From: Aquipluma nitroreducens
GTDB taxonomy: Bacteria; Bacteroidota; Bacteroidia; Bacteroidales; Prolixibacteraceae
DNA length: 64,000 nt
Assembly: GCF_009689585.1 (NCBI RefSeq)
Contig: NZ_AP018694.1
Span: 4,269,501-4,333,500, forward strand
Reading direction: 5' to 3'
This document shows, piece after piece, positions 1 to 8,822 of this stretch (position 1 is its first letter; each line of letters begins with the position of its first letter). A program made the position numbers and the translations under genes. The notes under the pieces were generated by a model, which was given only the letters and a program-made list of their open reading frames with translations, had not been told where the DNA came from and did not search any database.

Positions 1-940
1 TCGATGTTACTGCCAAATGACCTGCAAATGCAGCTCCAATTGTAGTACAGATCCCGGCAATTTCGTCTTCTGCCTGAAATGATTTTACTCCAAGGTCTTT
101 CCGTTCAGCCAACGCTTGCAGAACGTCGGTGGCAGGTGTAATAGGGTAAGAGCCGATAAACAGATTCAATCCGGATTTTTCGGCAGCGGCTAAAAGTCCC
201 CAGGCAGTTGCAAGGTTCCCGTTAATGTTGCGGTAAATTCCTTTTTCGATTGGTGCAGGATGTACTATGAATCGTGGAGTTGCATGCTGCATATTCATGC
301 CGTAGTTATATCCGTCGTGAAGAACCTTCAGGTTAGCTTCAGCAATTAACGGACTTTTTTTGCCAAATTTATTCTGGATAAACCGTTCGATATAATCTAA
401 CGGACGTTCGAACATCCAGCAAATCAATCCAAGGGCAAACATATTTTTACAACGCAAAACGCTCTTGTTGTCGAGCTCCAGATCTTTAAGGCTTTCTTTG
501 GTAAGACTGGTAATTGGTACCGGAATTTTGAAATAATCATCCAGTTTTAATTCAGCAAAAGGATCTAATGTCTGAAATTGTGCCTTGGCAAAATTCTTTT
601 CAGAAAATGAATCTACATCAAAAATTATGGTGCCGCCTGGATTCATGAATGCCGCATTTGCTTTTAGTGCAGCAGGGTTCATGGCAATAAGTACATGAGC
701 CAAATCTCCCGGTGTGGTAATTTTCTTTTTCCCAAATTGTACCTGAAACCCTGATACACCACCAACAGTTCCCTGAGGTGCCCTGATTTCAGAGGGATAA
801 TCCGGAAATGTAGAAATGTCATTTCCGAAAAGTGCTGAAGTGTCTGAAAACAATGTTCCAGTCAACTGCATTCCATCGCCAGAGTCTCCTGAAAACCTTA
901 TGGCTACCTCCTCAAGTTCAATAACCTTTGCATCTTTCAT
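1..940 (-). CDS. korA: 2-oxoacid:acceptor (2-oxoglutarate:ferredoxin) oxidoreductase subunit alpha, partial
   Basis: Cytoplasmic subunit of a thiamine-pyrophosphate 2-oxoacid:ferredoxin oxidoreductase, probably acting on 2-oxoglutarate. The gene begins at the ATG at 940 and runs off the left edge, so 313 codons are visible. The N-terminus carries the gamma-domain motif RFSGDSGDGMQLTG. After about residue 200 the alpha (pyrimidine-binding) domain begins, with GSYPITPATDVLQ and the run AEDEIAGICTTIGAAFAGH. This gamma-alpha fusion is the usual form in Bacteroidota. The beta subunit (korB) would be expected just beyond the left edge. Substrate preference between 2-oxoglutarate and other 2-oxoacids cannot be settled from this fragment. 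Confidence 0.88.
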   Translation of the reverse strand, partial: MKDAKVIELEEVAIRFSGDSGDGMQLTGTLFSDTSALFGNDISTFPDYPSEIRAPQGTVGGVSGFQVQFGKKKITTPGDLAHVLIAMNPAALKANAAFMNPGGTIIFDVDSFSEKNFAKAQFQTLDPFAELKLDDYFKIPVPITSLTKESLKDLELDNKSVLRCKNMFALGLICWMFERPLDYIERFIQNKFGKKSPLIAEANLKVLHDGYNYGMNMQHATPRFIVHPAPIEKGIYRNINGNLATAWGLLAAAEKSGLNLFIGSYPITPATDVLQALAERKDLGVKSFQAEDEIAGICTTIGAAFAGHLAVTS

Positions 941-1407
941 CTGTTTGTAATTTGTTTTTTAATTTGCAAGATGAAACTCGCCATTTTTAATTATCCTCGT
1001 GGGCGAAGAAAATCTTTTTTGTAGCTTGCTTCATTATGATATATTAATTTAATTCAGGTTTTTTTGCTTTGAAATTGTTGTAGTATCGGCTTCGAAATTA
1101 TTAAACAGAAAAATTCCAGCTCATTTTGCTTGAATATTTTATTTTTTTGAAGCAGCAAAAATAACCATTAATTTGAAGCTGAACAGGATAATCTTAATTA
1201 TTTATCTTGACTTTTGTCACCATCTAAATTAACTTTAAGGAGATTGTATTGATGTAAGTTGTTGTGATGTAGTGTTTTGTTGTAGTTCTGTGTGAATTGC
1301 TTTTCTCTTGAGCTTTTTTGATGTCAGAAGGGAGTCTGAATATTTTGACAGAATAGTTCTTCCTTTTGTTTCTATCTTTGTTGTTCAATTTTAAAATGAA
1401 TTTTGAA
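941..1407. other. intergenic region between korA and the carbonic anhydrase gene
   Basis: This AT-rich gap of 467 bases separates two divergent genes. Apart from the -7 box at 1373-1380 no gene, RNA or strong hairpin was recognised. A 98-codon reading frame on the minus strand at 1224-1520 overlaps the carbonic anhydrase gene and has no protein-like features. Confidence 0.6.
1373..1380 (+). promoter_or_regulatory. Bacteroidota -7 promoter box
   Basis: TATCTTTG is an exact match to TAnnTTTG, 27 bases before the ATG at 1408. A convincing -33 TTG at 19-21 bases spacing is missing; the nearest upstream one is about 25 bases away. Its position argues against the in-frame TTG start at 1366, which would lie upstream of the box. 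Confidence 0.5.
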
Positions 1408-1926
1408 ATGGCACTTATAAAAACAATTTTAGGAAAAACTCCGGCATTTGGTGAAAACTGTTTTTTAGCCGAAACGGCAACGATAATTGGTGATGTTGTT
1501 ACAGGCAATGATTGTAGCATTTGGTATGGGGCCGTTTTGCGTGGCGACGTTCATTATATTCGCTTAGGCAACAATACGAATGTACAGGATAATGCTGTAA
1601 TCCATGCCACTTACCAGAAATCGCCCACCAACATTGGTAATAATGTAACAATTGCGCACGGTGCAATTGTACACGGCTGCACTATTCATGACAATGTGAT
1701 GATTGGAATGAATGCCGTTGTTCTTGATGAAGCTGTGATTGAAAGCAACAGCATTGTGGCCGCGGGATCAGTAGTCAGCAAAGGAACCCGAGTCGAAAGT
1801 GGTACGGTTTACGCAGGTATTCCCGCTAAGAAGATAAAAGATATAGGACCAGAATTACTCGAAGGCGAAATTAAACGTATTGCCAAAGCCTATGGAATGT
1901 ATTCGAGTTGGTACAAAGAAGTTTAG
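1408..1926 (+). CDS. gamma carbonic anhydrase family protein
   Basis: Left-handed beta-helix (hexapeptide repeat) protein of the gamma-carbonic anhydrase / YrdA / PaaY family, 172 residues, cytoplasmic. Hexapeptide-like repeats run from about residue 15 to 140. The metal-ligand histidines are visible in NAVIHA, IAHGAIVHGC and neighbouring segments. I start it at 1408 (MALIKTILG...), which matches the usual family N-terminus; the in-frame start at 1366 would overlap the promoter. Its stop codon TAG shares its first two bases with the target duplication of the downstream IS element, yet the reading frame is unchanged. True carbonic anhydrase activity is not certain in this family. Confidence 0.85.
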   Translation: MALIKTILGKTPAFGENCFLAETATIIGDVVTGNDCSIWYGAVLRGDVHYIRLGNNTNVQDNAVIHATYQKSPTNIGNNVTIAHGAIVHGCTIHDNVMIGMNAVVLDEAVIESNSIVAAGSVVSKGTRVESGTVYAGIPAKKIKDIGPELLEGEIKRIAKAYGMYSSWYKEV

Positions 1927-2812
1927 TGACTGTTTAAATTTTAATTTTTGATTCTATTAAGCATTAGTCTTATCATTGCAATCTGAATCATTACCTGGCT
2001 AGTGTTGGTCAGGTATTCGAAGTCTTTACTGAGTCTTCGGTAACTTTCAAACCAGGCAAACGTTCTTTCGACAACCCATCTTTTGGGAATAACGGTAAAT
2101 TTACTGGAATGGTCTGATCTCAAAACGATTTCAAGTATTCAGCCGAATGTGGTTTTGGTCTTCTCTATGAGTTCTCCACGATAACCACCATCAGCAACGA
2201 TCTTGACCAGCCTTTCGAACCTACCTTTCAGTAAGGCAATTACATCACTTGCTCCCTTGCTGTCATGCACATTTGCAGCATGTACAACAACGGCCAGCAG
2301 CAAACCCATTGTATCTGTAACAATATGGCGTTTGCGGCCTTTGATCATTTTGCCTCCATCAAAACCGCGACATTCGCCGCCCAATCTGGTTGTTTTAATA
2401 GACTGGCTATCAATACAAGCCAAACTGGGAGATTCATATTTCCCTGCTTTCTTGCGTATTTTTGTCGCGAAGCAGTTCATGTACTTGTTCTATGACACCG
2501 TTGTTCTTCCATCTAGTGAAATAGTAATAAACTAGTTCCCAATTGGGAAAACAGCCAGGTATCATACGCCATTGACAACCTGTTTTAATCAAATAGAAAA
2601 TGGCATTGAAAATATCCCGTAAAGAATGTTTTCTCTTACGGTTGTCGTTTAAAATGCCACTTAATAGCATCCATTGGCTATCGGTGAGATTGGTTGGATA
2701 GTGTTTCATGTGTTCTTAACAGTTTGGTAACCATTAAGATAGCAAAACAAAACCAATTAATCAACTGATAGTCAGCGTTTTATTTGCAAATATTCTAAAT
2801 TTAAACAGTCTC
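1926..2812 (-). mobile_element. IS5-family insertion sequence, about 887 bp
   Basis: The ends are inverted repeats: GTGACTGTTTAAATTT from 1926 and GAGACTGTTTAAATTT read inward from 2812, differing at one base. The element is flanked by TTA at 1923-1925 and 2813-2815, a 3-bp TNA target duplication as seen in IS427/IS1031-type members of the IS5 family. It carries one transposase gene on the minus strand, split by a frameshift and an in-frame stop. It sits exactly at the end of the carbonic anhydrase gene. Confidence 0.88.
1941..2709 (-). pseudogene. IS5-family DDE transposase, interrupted
   Basis: Three consecutive minus-strand segments make one transposase. The first (2709-2434) begins MKHYPTNLTDSQWMLLSG and carries the N-terminal domain. 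The second (about 2480-2139) carries the first catalytic Asp in CIDSQSIKTT and the second in VADGGYRGE. The third (2123-1941) carries the C-terminal PKRWVVERTFAW block with the Glu. Passing from the first to the second needs a +1 shift at the run AAAAA (complement of 2459-2463), after which DK-IRKKAGKYESPS reads like related transposases. The second and third are in the same frame, separated by one TGA (2139-2141), probably a mutated Cys or Trp codon. The frameshift could be recoding, as in some IS5 groups, but the TGA suggests the copy is dead. Confidence 0.85.
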
Positions 2813-2835
2813 TTAGACTTTTTTTTATTATTGTT

Positions 2836-2880
2836 ATACATAAAGAGAAGAATCTAATTTAGATTCTTCTCTTTATGTAT
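2836..2880. terminator. 45-bp near-perfect palindrome, probable terminator of the GH127 gene
   Basis: Two perfect 22-base arms (2836-2857 and 2859-2880) surround a single T, giving a very long hairpin immediately after the GH127 stop codon. No T-run follows on either strand; the T-run at 2818-2826 lies on the wrong side for the minus-strand gene. A terminator or mRNA-stabilising hairpin is most likely. Confidence 0.6.
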
Positions 2881-2890
2881 AATGTGAATT

Positions 2891-4921
2891 CTATTTTACA
2901 ACTGGGAATGCCACAATTCTGACCTTGGTACAACCAATCGGAACTAAAGTTAATTGCTCTGTTTTTTCCGAGACCTTTCCTTTGTAAATGCCATCGCGGG
3001 CGGTTACTGGCTGGTAAGCAACTCCTTCAATAGCCTTCCATCCGGGAATCTGCTTGCCGGGTACACTTATCTCGATTGGTGCATGACTGAGATTCCAGAC
3101 AAAATCAGAATTTACAGTTTTAACCGCCGAAACGTTTATATGTTCCTTTGGATTCTGAACCGCATCCTGAACTAAACCGTAATTCCAATCCGATTCTGGA
3201 AATACCGAAAAGTAGTCGCCTTCCTTTTCGTCATTGCCTTTTTCCCAGCGCTCTTTAATTTTAAGCGCATAAACCAATGGCCCGCGTTCTATGGCAGTGG
3301 AGTTTCTTCCCCAGTTTGAAGTGGTGACCTCCATGGGGAAATAAACAACCAATTGGTCGAGGTTCGACCATTTACGATTGATTGAGACGATTTGACCATT
3401 GTTTTCAATTGGTAACTTTTTCCCATTTATTTTAATCGAAGGATTTTTACACCATGCTGGAATTCGAATGTCAAACGGAAATTCAACTGAATTCTTCATT
3501 TTCAGATCGAACTGAATTTTTTCGTCAAAAGGATAGGTGGTGTTTTCCACAATTTCAATTTCGGTATTGTCGCTTCCAACGGTTGTTTTGACCGTATTGG
3601 GACTAAAGACCAACGCAGCTAAACCATTTTTCTCATTCTTGTACCACAAATGCTGGGCGAATTTTGGCCAACCCTGATGCATATTGGCCAGGCAGCAGGT
3701 GTAGCCGCTTCGCATCCCAAGCACATTATTCATTTCACGGTCGAAGGGCAGCGAAAAATTAAACACTCCGCGCGAAATCTGAACTTGATTGGCAATCTGA
3801 AAATATTGTTTGTTGTTATAGTCATCGGTTGTTTGCGAGGGAAGCGCATTAAAGGCCATTCGTTCCAATGCATCCATATAGAATGGATCGCCGGTAATTG
3901 AGCCTATCTCTTCCAACGAATACATTGATTCAACAATGGCACAGAGTTCAGTTCCCTGAATCGGATCGTTTCCATGCAAATCTTCATCAGCCGAAAAAAT
4001 CCCCATGGGCAATCCGTGAAGGGTCATCAAATCGGTAAAGCCAGTTTTTAAGGCTTTCAGGTATTTTTGATCACCTGTACGCTGGTAGTTTATTGCGGGA
4101 GATTTGATAGCCATGCCTACATTCACTCCATGCCGGTGCATCCAGCGGTCGCCATTCTGGTAAGCTGCCGCCCAGATTACCCAATCGCGATTACCAAACC
4201 ATTCGCTCCAGCTGAATGATTGCGACTCAATTAAACTGGCCAATTCGAGCAACGATTCATCTTTGGTGACCTGAAACAACCACTGCGCCATCATTACATT
4301 TTCTGTTCCTCTGGAGGTTGCCCATTCAGTCCATTGCCCCAGTGGTGCATTTTTTAGCGCATTAATCTGAAATTGAAAATACTTTTTCATGAACCCGATT
4401 ACCCGAGGATCACCAGTTGCCTGATAATACTGCTTCATCACTTTCAGCATAACCATTTTAGGCCACCAGTCGGCGCCTGCTTCTTTCATGTTTTTAACTG
4501 TTACAGTAGTGTCGTTTTGGAGTTCATAGTTGGTAATTCCACCAAAATAGCCAGAGGACCGTTGGTGTTCAATGGTCCAGTCGATGTATTTTTTTACTTT
4601 TTTCTGAAGGGTCAGATCTTTAAGCAACCATGCCAGCGGTACTGCGCCATCGAGCCAGTAAGGAGTCTCTTCCCAAGCATCGCCGGTCCCACCGAGCCAG
4701 CCATTGTCTTTTCCTATTTTAGCATAAACTTCATCTAAATGGCCTGAAGTTCCATTGCGCATAATTTGCAGCTGATGTTTTAACCATCCATCGGGTTGAA
4801 TAGCTCCAAGCGGTAATTCCTGATAGACTGGCGGTACAAATTTTTCTGCTTCAGAAAGACTTTGTCCAAAAACATGGATTGAAATCAGGCAGACTATCAG
4901 CGATAAAAGAATATGTTTCAT
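2891..4921 (-). CDS. glycoside hydrolase family 127-like protein (beta-L-arabinofuranosidase family, DUF1680)
   Basis: Secreted glycosidase of 676 residues. A signal peptide (MKHILLSLIVCLISIHVFGQ) precedes an (alpha/alpha)6 barrel with the family motifs GWLGGTGDAWEETPYWLDG and RHGVNVGMAIKSPA. GTELCAIVESMYS (about residue 325) carries the Glu, and GYTCCLANMHQGWP (about residue 405) carries the paired Cys. In characterised GH127 enzymes a Cys is the nucleophile and a Zn2+ is held by Glu and Cys residues, which appear conserved here. A beta-sandwich follows from about residue 430. The enzyme probably removes beta-L-arabinofuranose or a related sugar from plant glycans in the periplasm. No SusC/D pair is adjacent, so the substrate is uncertain. 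Confidence 0.85.
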   Translation of the reverse strand: MKHILLSLIVCLISIHVFGQSLSEAEKFVPPVYQELPLGAIQPDGWLKHQLQIMRNGTSGHLDEVYAKIGKDNGWLGGTGDAWEETPYWLDGAVPLAWLLKDLTLQKKVKKYIDWTIEHQRSSGYFGGITNYELQNDTTVTVKNMKEAGADWWPKMVMLKVMKQYYQATGDPRVIGFMKKYFQFQINALKNAPLGQWTEWATSRGTENVMMAQWLFQVTKDESLLELASLIESQSFSWSEWFGNRDWVIWAAAYQNGDRWMHRHGVNVGMAIKSPAINYQRTGDQKYLKALKTGFTDLMTLHGLPMGIFSADEDLHGNDPIQGTELCAIVESMYSLEEIGSITGDPFYMDALERMAFNALPSQTTDDYNNKQYFQIANQVQISRGVFNFSLPFDREMNNVLGMRSGYTCCLANMHQGWPKFAQHLWYKNEKNGLAALVFSPNTVKTTVGSDNTEIEIVENTTYPFDEKIQFDLKMKNSVEFPFDIRIPAWCKNPSIKINGKKLPIENNGQIVSINRKWSNLDQLVVYFPMEVTTSNWGRNSTAIERGPLVYALKIKERWEKGNDEKEGDYFSVFPESDWNYGLVQDAVQNPKEHINVSAVKTVNSDFVWNLSHAPIEISVPGKQIPGWKAIEGVAYQPVTARDGIYKGKVSEKTEQLTLVPIGCTKVRIVAFPVVK

Positions 4922-5131
4922 AGTTGTTTAGTATAGGTTGTGTCTTTGCAAAATCATTTTTTTTTGCGAATATCGTTAATTCATACTAAATACAAGCAAG
5001 GTCCCTAAAATACTCCTTCAACTTTTTTATTTTCGGATGGTTCGTTTAAAATCAACCTATTGTAAGTTTTTTGCTTCTAAAACCTAGATATTTCTATACT
5101 TTTACCCGAACTAATTTCAAAGATTTTAGAT

Positions 5132-7966
5132 ATGCTTTCCGGAAAATATAAAGTTCTTTATCAGCAACTTACATCAGAAATTGATACAAAAAGAATTTTT
5201 CACGACCCACTTCATACCTTGGCTTTTGGAACCGACGCGAGTTTTTACAGGCTCATTCCGAAAATAGTTATCAAAGCGAAAAACGAAGAAGAAGTTTCAT
5301 TTATCCTGAAAGAAAGTTCCAAGCTGGGAATTCCGGTAACTTTCCGTGCTGCCGGAACAAGTCTTTCCGGACAAGCCATTTCCGATTCTGTACTTGTCAT
5401 TGCCGGAAACCATTGGACAAAATTCAAAATCGATTCGGATGGACTAAAAATCAGCTTGCAACCCGGACTGACCGGCGGAAAGGTTAATTCACTTTTAGCT
5501 CGTTACGGAAGAAAAATAGGTCCCGATCCTGCTTCGATTGATGCTGCCATGATTGGTGGGATTGCAGCCAACAATGCCAGTGGTATGTGTTGCGGCACAG
5601 CCGAGAATTCGTACAAAACAATCGCCAGCATGCGTGTTATTTTTGCCGATGGAACTGTGCTTGATACTTCCGATCCTGAAAGCAAGCATCAGTTCAGTCA
5701 AACACATCCGCAATTGATTCAGGATATTACGGAGATGGCCGCATCGGTAAAAGACAATGCCGAATTGGCTGGCCGGATTGCCCGAAAATTTAAAATGAAA
5801 AACACTACCGGTTATAGCCTCAATGCGTTGGTTGATTTTGCTGATCCTTTTGAAATTATTGAGCATTTGATGATTGGTTCGGAAGGAACGCTGGGATTCA
5901 TTGCCGAAATCAGTTATAAAACCGTAGTTGAACATCCGTTTAAGGCCAGTTCGTTGATGGTTTTCCCGGATATAGAAAAAGCCTGTAATGCAGTTTCACT
6001 CCTGAAGTCGGCGCCGGTTTCGGCCGTTGAATTAATGGATAGGGCAGGGTTGCGATCGGTTGAAGATCAGGCAGGCGTTCCCAACTATCTGAAAACACTT
6101 AGTCCGACTGCAAGTGCCATTCTGGTTGAAACCCGCGCCCTTCATCAGGACGAACTTAATCAGAAAATAAAAGTCATTCTGGATACTATAAAGATAATTT
6201 CTTCGGAAATACCCATTGAATTTACTTCAATCCCATCAGAATATGCCTTGCTTTGGAAAATCCGCAAAGGCATGTTTCCATCCATTGGCGCCATTCGAAA
6301 AACGGGAACTACTGTTATTATTGAGGATGTGGCTTTCCCAGTGGCACGTCTGGCTGAGGCAACACTCGATTTACATCGCTTATTCGAAAAATGGGAGTAT
6401 CGCGAAGCCGTAATTTTTGGCCATGCGTTGGAGGGAAACTTACATTTTGTTTTTACTCAGGATTTTGGCTCTCAAAGCGAGGTTGATCGCTACGCCAATT
6501 TTATGTCTGACGTTGCCGATTTGGTAGTTTCGAAATACGATGGTTCGCTGAAGGCTGAACATGGGACTGGACGGAATATGGCGCCGTTTGTTGAAAAGGA
6601 GTGGGGGCACGAAGCTTACCAACTGATGAAGCAGATCAAACAGATTTTTGATCCGCAGAACTTGCTCAATCCCGGAGTTATTCTGAATAATGATCCAAAA
6701 GTACATTTACAAAACCTAAAACCTATTCCGGCGGCCAGCGAAAAAATTGATAAGTGCATTGAATGTGGGTTTTGCGAACCTACCTGTGTTTCGGCTGAAC
6801 TGACTTTAACGCCTCGTCAGCGCATCGTGGTTTATCGTGAGATGGCCAGTTTGGCAAGGAGCGGCCATGAACCGCATATTGCAGCTTCGTTGGCTAAATC
6901 GTACCAATATGCCGGAAATGAGACCTGTGCCACCGATGGCTTGTGCGCCACCGCTTGCCCGGTGAAAATCGACACAGGCAAGTTGATCAAAACCCTGCGA
7001 AAGGAAGAAATCGGGGAACATCAAAACCGGGCGGTTTGGATTGCAGATCATATGAGTGGAGTAACTTCGTCGGTTCGTGGTGCGCTTTCAATTGTTGGAT
7101 TCTTTCATACGGTTTTGGGGACTCCAATCATGAAGGGCATTTCCGGAGGACTACGAACTTTATCAGGGAATCGCATTCCGCTCTGGAATCCATTTATGCC
7201 GCATGGGGCAAAAAAAATAAATACGAGCCAGTTACAGAAAGCCAAAACAGATAAAAAAGTGGTGTATTTTCCATCGTGTATTAACCGGGCGATGGGCGTT
7301 TCAAAAGAAAATCGCAAGGAGAAACAGCTTTCTGAAAAGATGCTTGAATTGCTCAATAAAGGCGGTTTCGAGGTTATCTATCCTGAAAATCTAAACAGTT
7401 TGTGTTGTGGAATGGCTTTTTCGAGCAAAGGTTATACCGAGGCTGGAATCAAGAATTCGAATGAGTTAGAAGTTGCTTTATTGAATGCCAGTGAAAATGG
7501 CAAATATCCGGTGTTGTGCGACATGAGTCCATGCCTGTTTACGATGAAAGAGAACATGAAATCGGGTCTGAAACTTTACGAGCCGGTTGAATTTATTCTC
7601 GATCATCTGCTTTCGAATCTGGAAATTACACCAATGCAGGAAACGATTACTGTATTTCCGGTATGTAGCATGAAGAAGATGGGTCTGGAAAATAAACTGG
7701 TAGAGCTGGCTGAAAAGTGCGCGACGAAAGTGGTTGTTCTTGAAACCAATTGTTGTGGTTTTGCTGGCGACCGTGGGTTCTCATTTCCGGAGTTAAATGA
7801 ACATGGATTACGCAATCTAAAAATTCAATTACCTGAAGGTGTTCGATATGGCTATTCAACAAGCCGAACCTGTGAGATTGGTCTCAGCCTGCATTCCGGA
7901 ATTTCGCATCAATCCATCGTTTATCTGGTTGATGAAGTAAGTCGTGCAAAAGATGTTGTCGGGTAA
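5132..7966 (+). CDS. FAD-binding and Fe-S oxidoreductase (D-lactate dehydrogenase-like)
   Basis: Single-chain enzyme of 944 residues joining a GlcD-like flavoprotein to a GlcF-like iron-sulfur part. Residues about 35-260 form the FAD-binding domain (FRAAGTSLSGQAISD, PDPASIDAAMIGGIAANNASG). Residues about 265-530 are the FAD-oxidase C domain, ending near AEHGTGRNMAPFVE. Two 4Fe-4S motifs follow (CIECGFCEPTC and CATDGLCATACPV). Two CCG domains close the protein (LNSLCCGMAF; ETNCCGFAGDRG). The family oxidises D-lactate or similar D-2-hydroxyacids and passes electrons to quinone or cytochrome. It is transcribed alone. A weak promoter (TTG at 5071, TATACTTT at 5095) precedes it. Confidence 0.82.
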   Translation: MLSGKYKVLYQQLTSEIDTKRIFHDPLHTLAFGTDASFYRLIPKIVIKAKNEEEVSFILKESSKLGIPVTFRAAGTSLSGQAISDSVLVIAGNHWTKFKIDSDGLKISLQPGLTGGKVNSLLARYGRKIGPDPASIDAAMIGGIAANNASGMCCGTAENSYKTIASMRVIFADGTVLDTSDPESKHQFSQTHPQLIQDITEMAASVKDNAELAGRIARKFKMKNTTGYSLNALVDFADPFEIIEHLMIGSEGTLGFIAEISYKTVVEHPFKASSLMVFPDIEKACNAVSLLKSAPVSAVELMDRAGLRSVEDQAGVPNYLKTLSPTASAILVETRALHQDELNQKIKVILDTIKIISSEIPIEFTSIPSEYALLWKIRKGMFPSIGAIRKTGTTVIIEDVAFPVARLAEATLDLHRLFEKWEYREAVIFGHALEGNLHFVFTQDFGSQSEVDRYANFMSDVADLVVSKYDGSLKAEHGTGRNMAPFVEKEWGHEAYQLMKQIKQIFDPQNLLNPGVILNNDPKVHLQNLKPIPAASEKIDKCIECGFCEPTCVSAELTLTPRQRIVVYREMASLARSGHEPHIAASLAKSYQYAGNETCATDGLCATACPVKIDTGKLIKTLRKEEIGEHQNRAVWIADHMSGVTSSVRGALSIVGFFHTVLGTPIMKGISGGLRTLSGNRIPLWNPFMPHGAKKINTSQLQKAKTDKKVVYFPSCINRAMGVSKENRKEKQLSEKMLELLNKGGFEVIYPENLNSLCCGMAFSSKGYTEAGIKNSNELEVALLNASENGKYPVLCDMSPCLFTMKENMKSGLKLYEPVEFILDHLLSNLEITPMQETITVFPVCSMKKMGLENKLVELAEKCATKVVVLETNCCGFAGDRGFSFPELNEHGLRNLKIQLPEGVRYGYSTSRTCEIGLSLHSGISHQSIVYLVDEVSRAKDVVG

Positions 7967-7970
7967 AGAA

Positions 7971-8007
7971 AAAACCCAACTACTTTTGATATAAGTAATT
8001 GGGTTTT
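7971..8007. terminator. bidirectional rho-independent terminator
   Basis: The inverted repeat AACCCAACTAC...GTAATTGGGTT lies between the end of the flavoprotein gene and the 3' end of the convergent tRNA-His gene. It has A-rich and T-rich flanks, so it can stop transcription from both sides. Confidence 0.65.
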
Positions 8008-8012
8008 AGATG

Positions 8013-8087
8013 GGTGGTAGATGGGATTTGAACCCACGACCCCTGGAACCACAATCCAGTGCTCTAACCAACTGAGCTACAACCACC
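8013..8087 (-). tRNA. tRNA-His (anticodon GTG)
   Basis: Read on the minus strand the cloverleaf is complete: acceptor GGTGGTTG with the extra G-1 typical of tRNA-His, D arm TAGCTCAGTTGGTTAGAGC, anticodon arm CTGGATTGTGGTTCCAG with GTG, and T arm GTGGGTTCAAATCCCAT. The 3' strand is CTACCACC, so position 6 and 67 form a T-T mismatch. CCA is not encoded. Confidence 0.95.
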
Positions 8088-8289
8088 GTGTATGATTTTG
8101 CGGTTGCAAATATAGTATTAAATTTTTTAGTTGTGCAATAGGAAAGATACGTTTTTTAGTTTTTTTTGACTGCGATAGAGATGCAAAATATTACTAAGCA
8201 AAGTAAATTATTGATAAATATTTGACGAGAAGAATGTTACAGGCGAGGTTTACACCTGAATATTTTAGTCTGTCAAATAGTGATCATGT

Positions 8290-8688
8290 TTAAAGTTTGT
8301 TTTTTTGAATGAGCCCACCTTTTTCGTTCAAAAGTAAGGAATACCTAATTAGCGCTTCATCGCGAATAATCAGTTCGTAGCCGACAATCTCTTCTTCTAT
8401 TATTTCGATAACGTTCATCAATTCGCCATGCAGGGCAGCTTTTTGTTTAATGTGTTCGGGAGTGGCATGAATAGGAAGATTCTTCTTTAAGTTAATCAGT
8501 TTACCCACAGAATCGAAATGAGCAATGTACTCAATGCCTTCAAGGTAAAAAATAGCTTCATAGAAGTCATCAGAATGAAGCCATTCCACATTAATTGAAT
8601 CTCCAAATTTCTGAAAAAATGAGTCTTTTACTGCTTCAGGAAGTGAAACACTAGAAAACTTAAATATTTTACTTAAAATGTTTTTCAT
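8290..8688 (-). CDS. PepSY-like domain protein
   Basis: A 132-residue protein resembling the PepSY-like / DUF2874 family of Bacteroidota. The segment VKDSFFQKFGDSINVEWLHS, followed by YEAIFYLEGIEYIAHFDSVGKL, is the typical pattern in which a residue sequence is followed by its expected next-step structure. It has no clear signal peptide, unusual because many relatives are periplasmic. It lies 134 bases downstream of the ECF sigma factor gene on the same strand, so the two may be co-transcribed. The molecular role is unknown. Confidence 0.6.
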   Translation of the reverse strand: MKNILSKIFKFSSVSLPEAVKDSFFQKFGDSINVEWLHSDDFYEAIFYLEGIEYIAHFDSVGKLINLKKNLPIHATPEHIKQKAALHGELMNVIEIIEEEIVGYELIIRDEALIRYSLLLNEKGGLIQKNKL

Positions 8689-8822
8689 AATTCAGTAATG
8701 TAATATTGGGTTATTAGTTTATTGGTTTTAGTTTTTACGGTATTCAGAACAATTTGTAAATAAGGGTTATAACTTTCTTACTTATAGACGGAGCATTTAA
8801 TAAATGTAACACTTGCGCAGGA

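Noticed and set aside
1224-1520. 98-codon minus-strand frame overlapping the carbonic anhydrase gene
   Set aside because: It is antisense to a well-supported gene and its product shows no domain, signal or composition like a real protein.
2139-2141. TGA in the transposase as a selenocysteine or readthrough codon
   Set aside because: No hairpin of SECIS type follows and the gene carries a second interruption, so simple decay is more likely.
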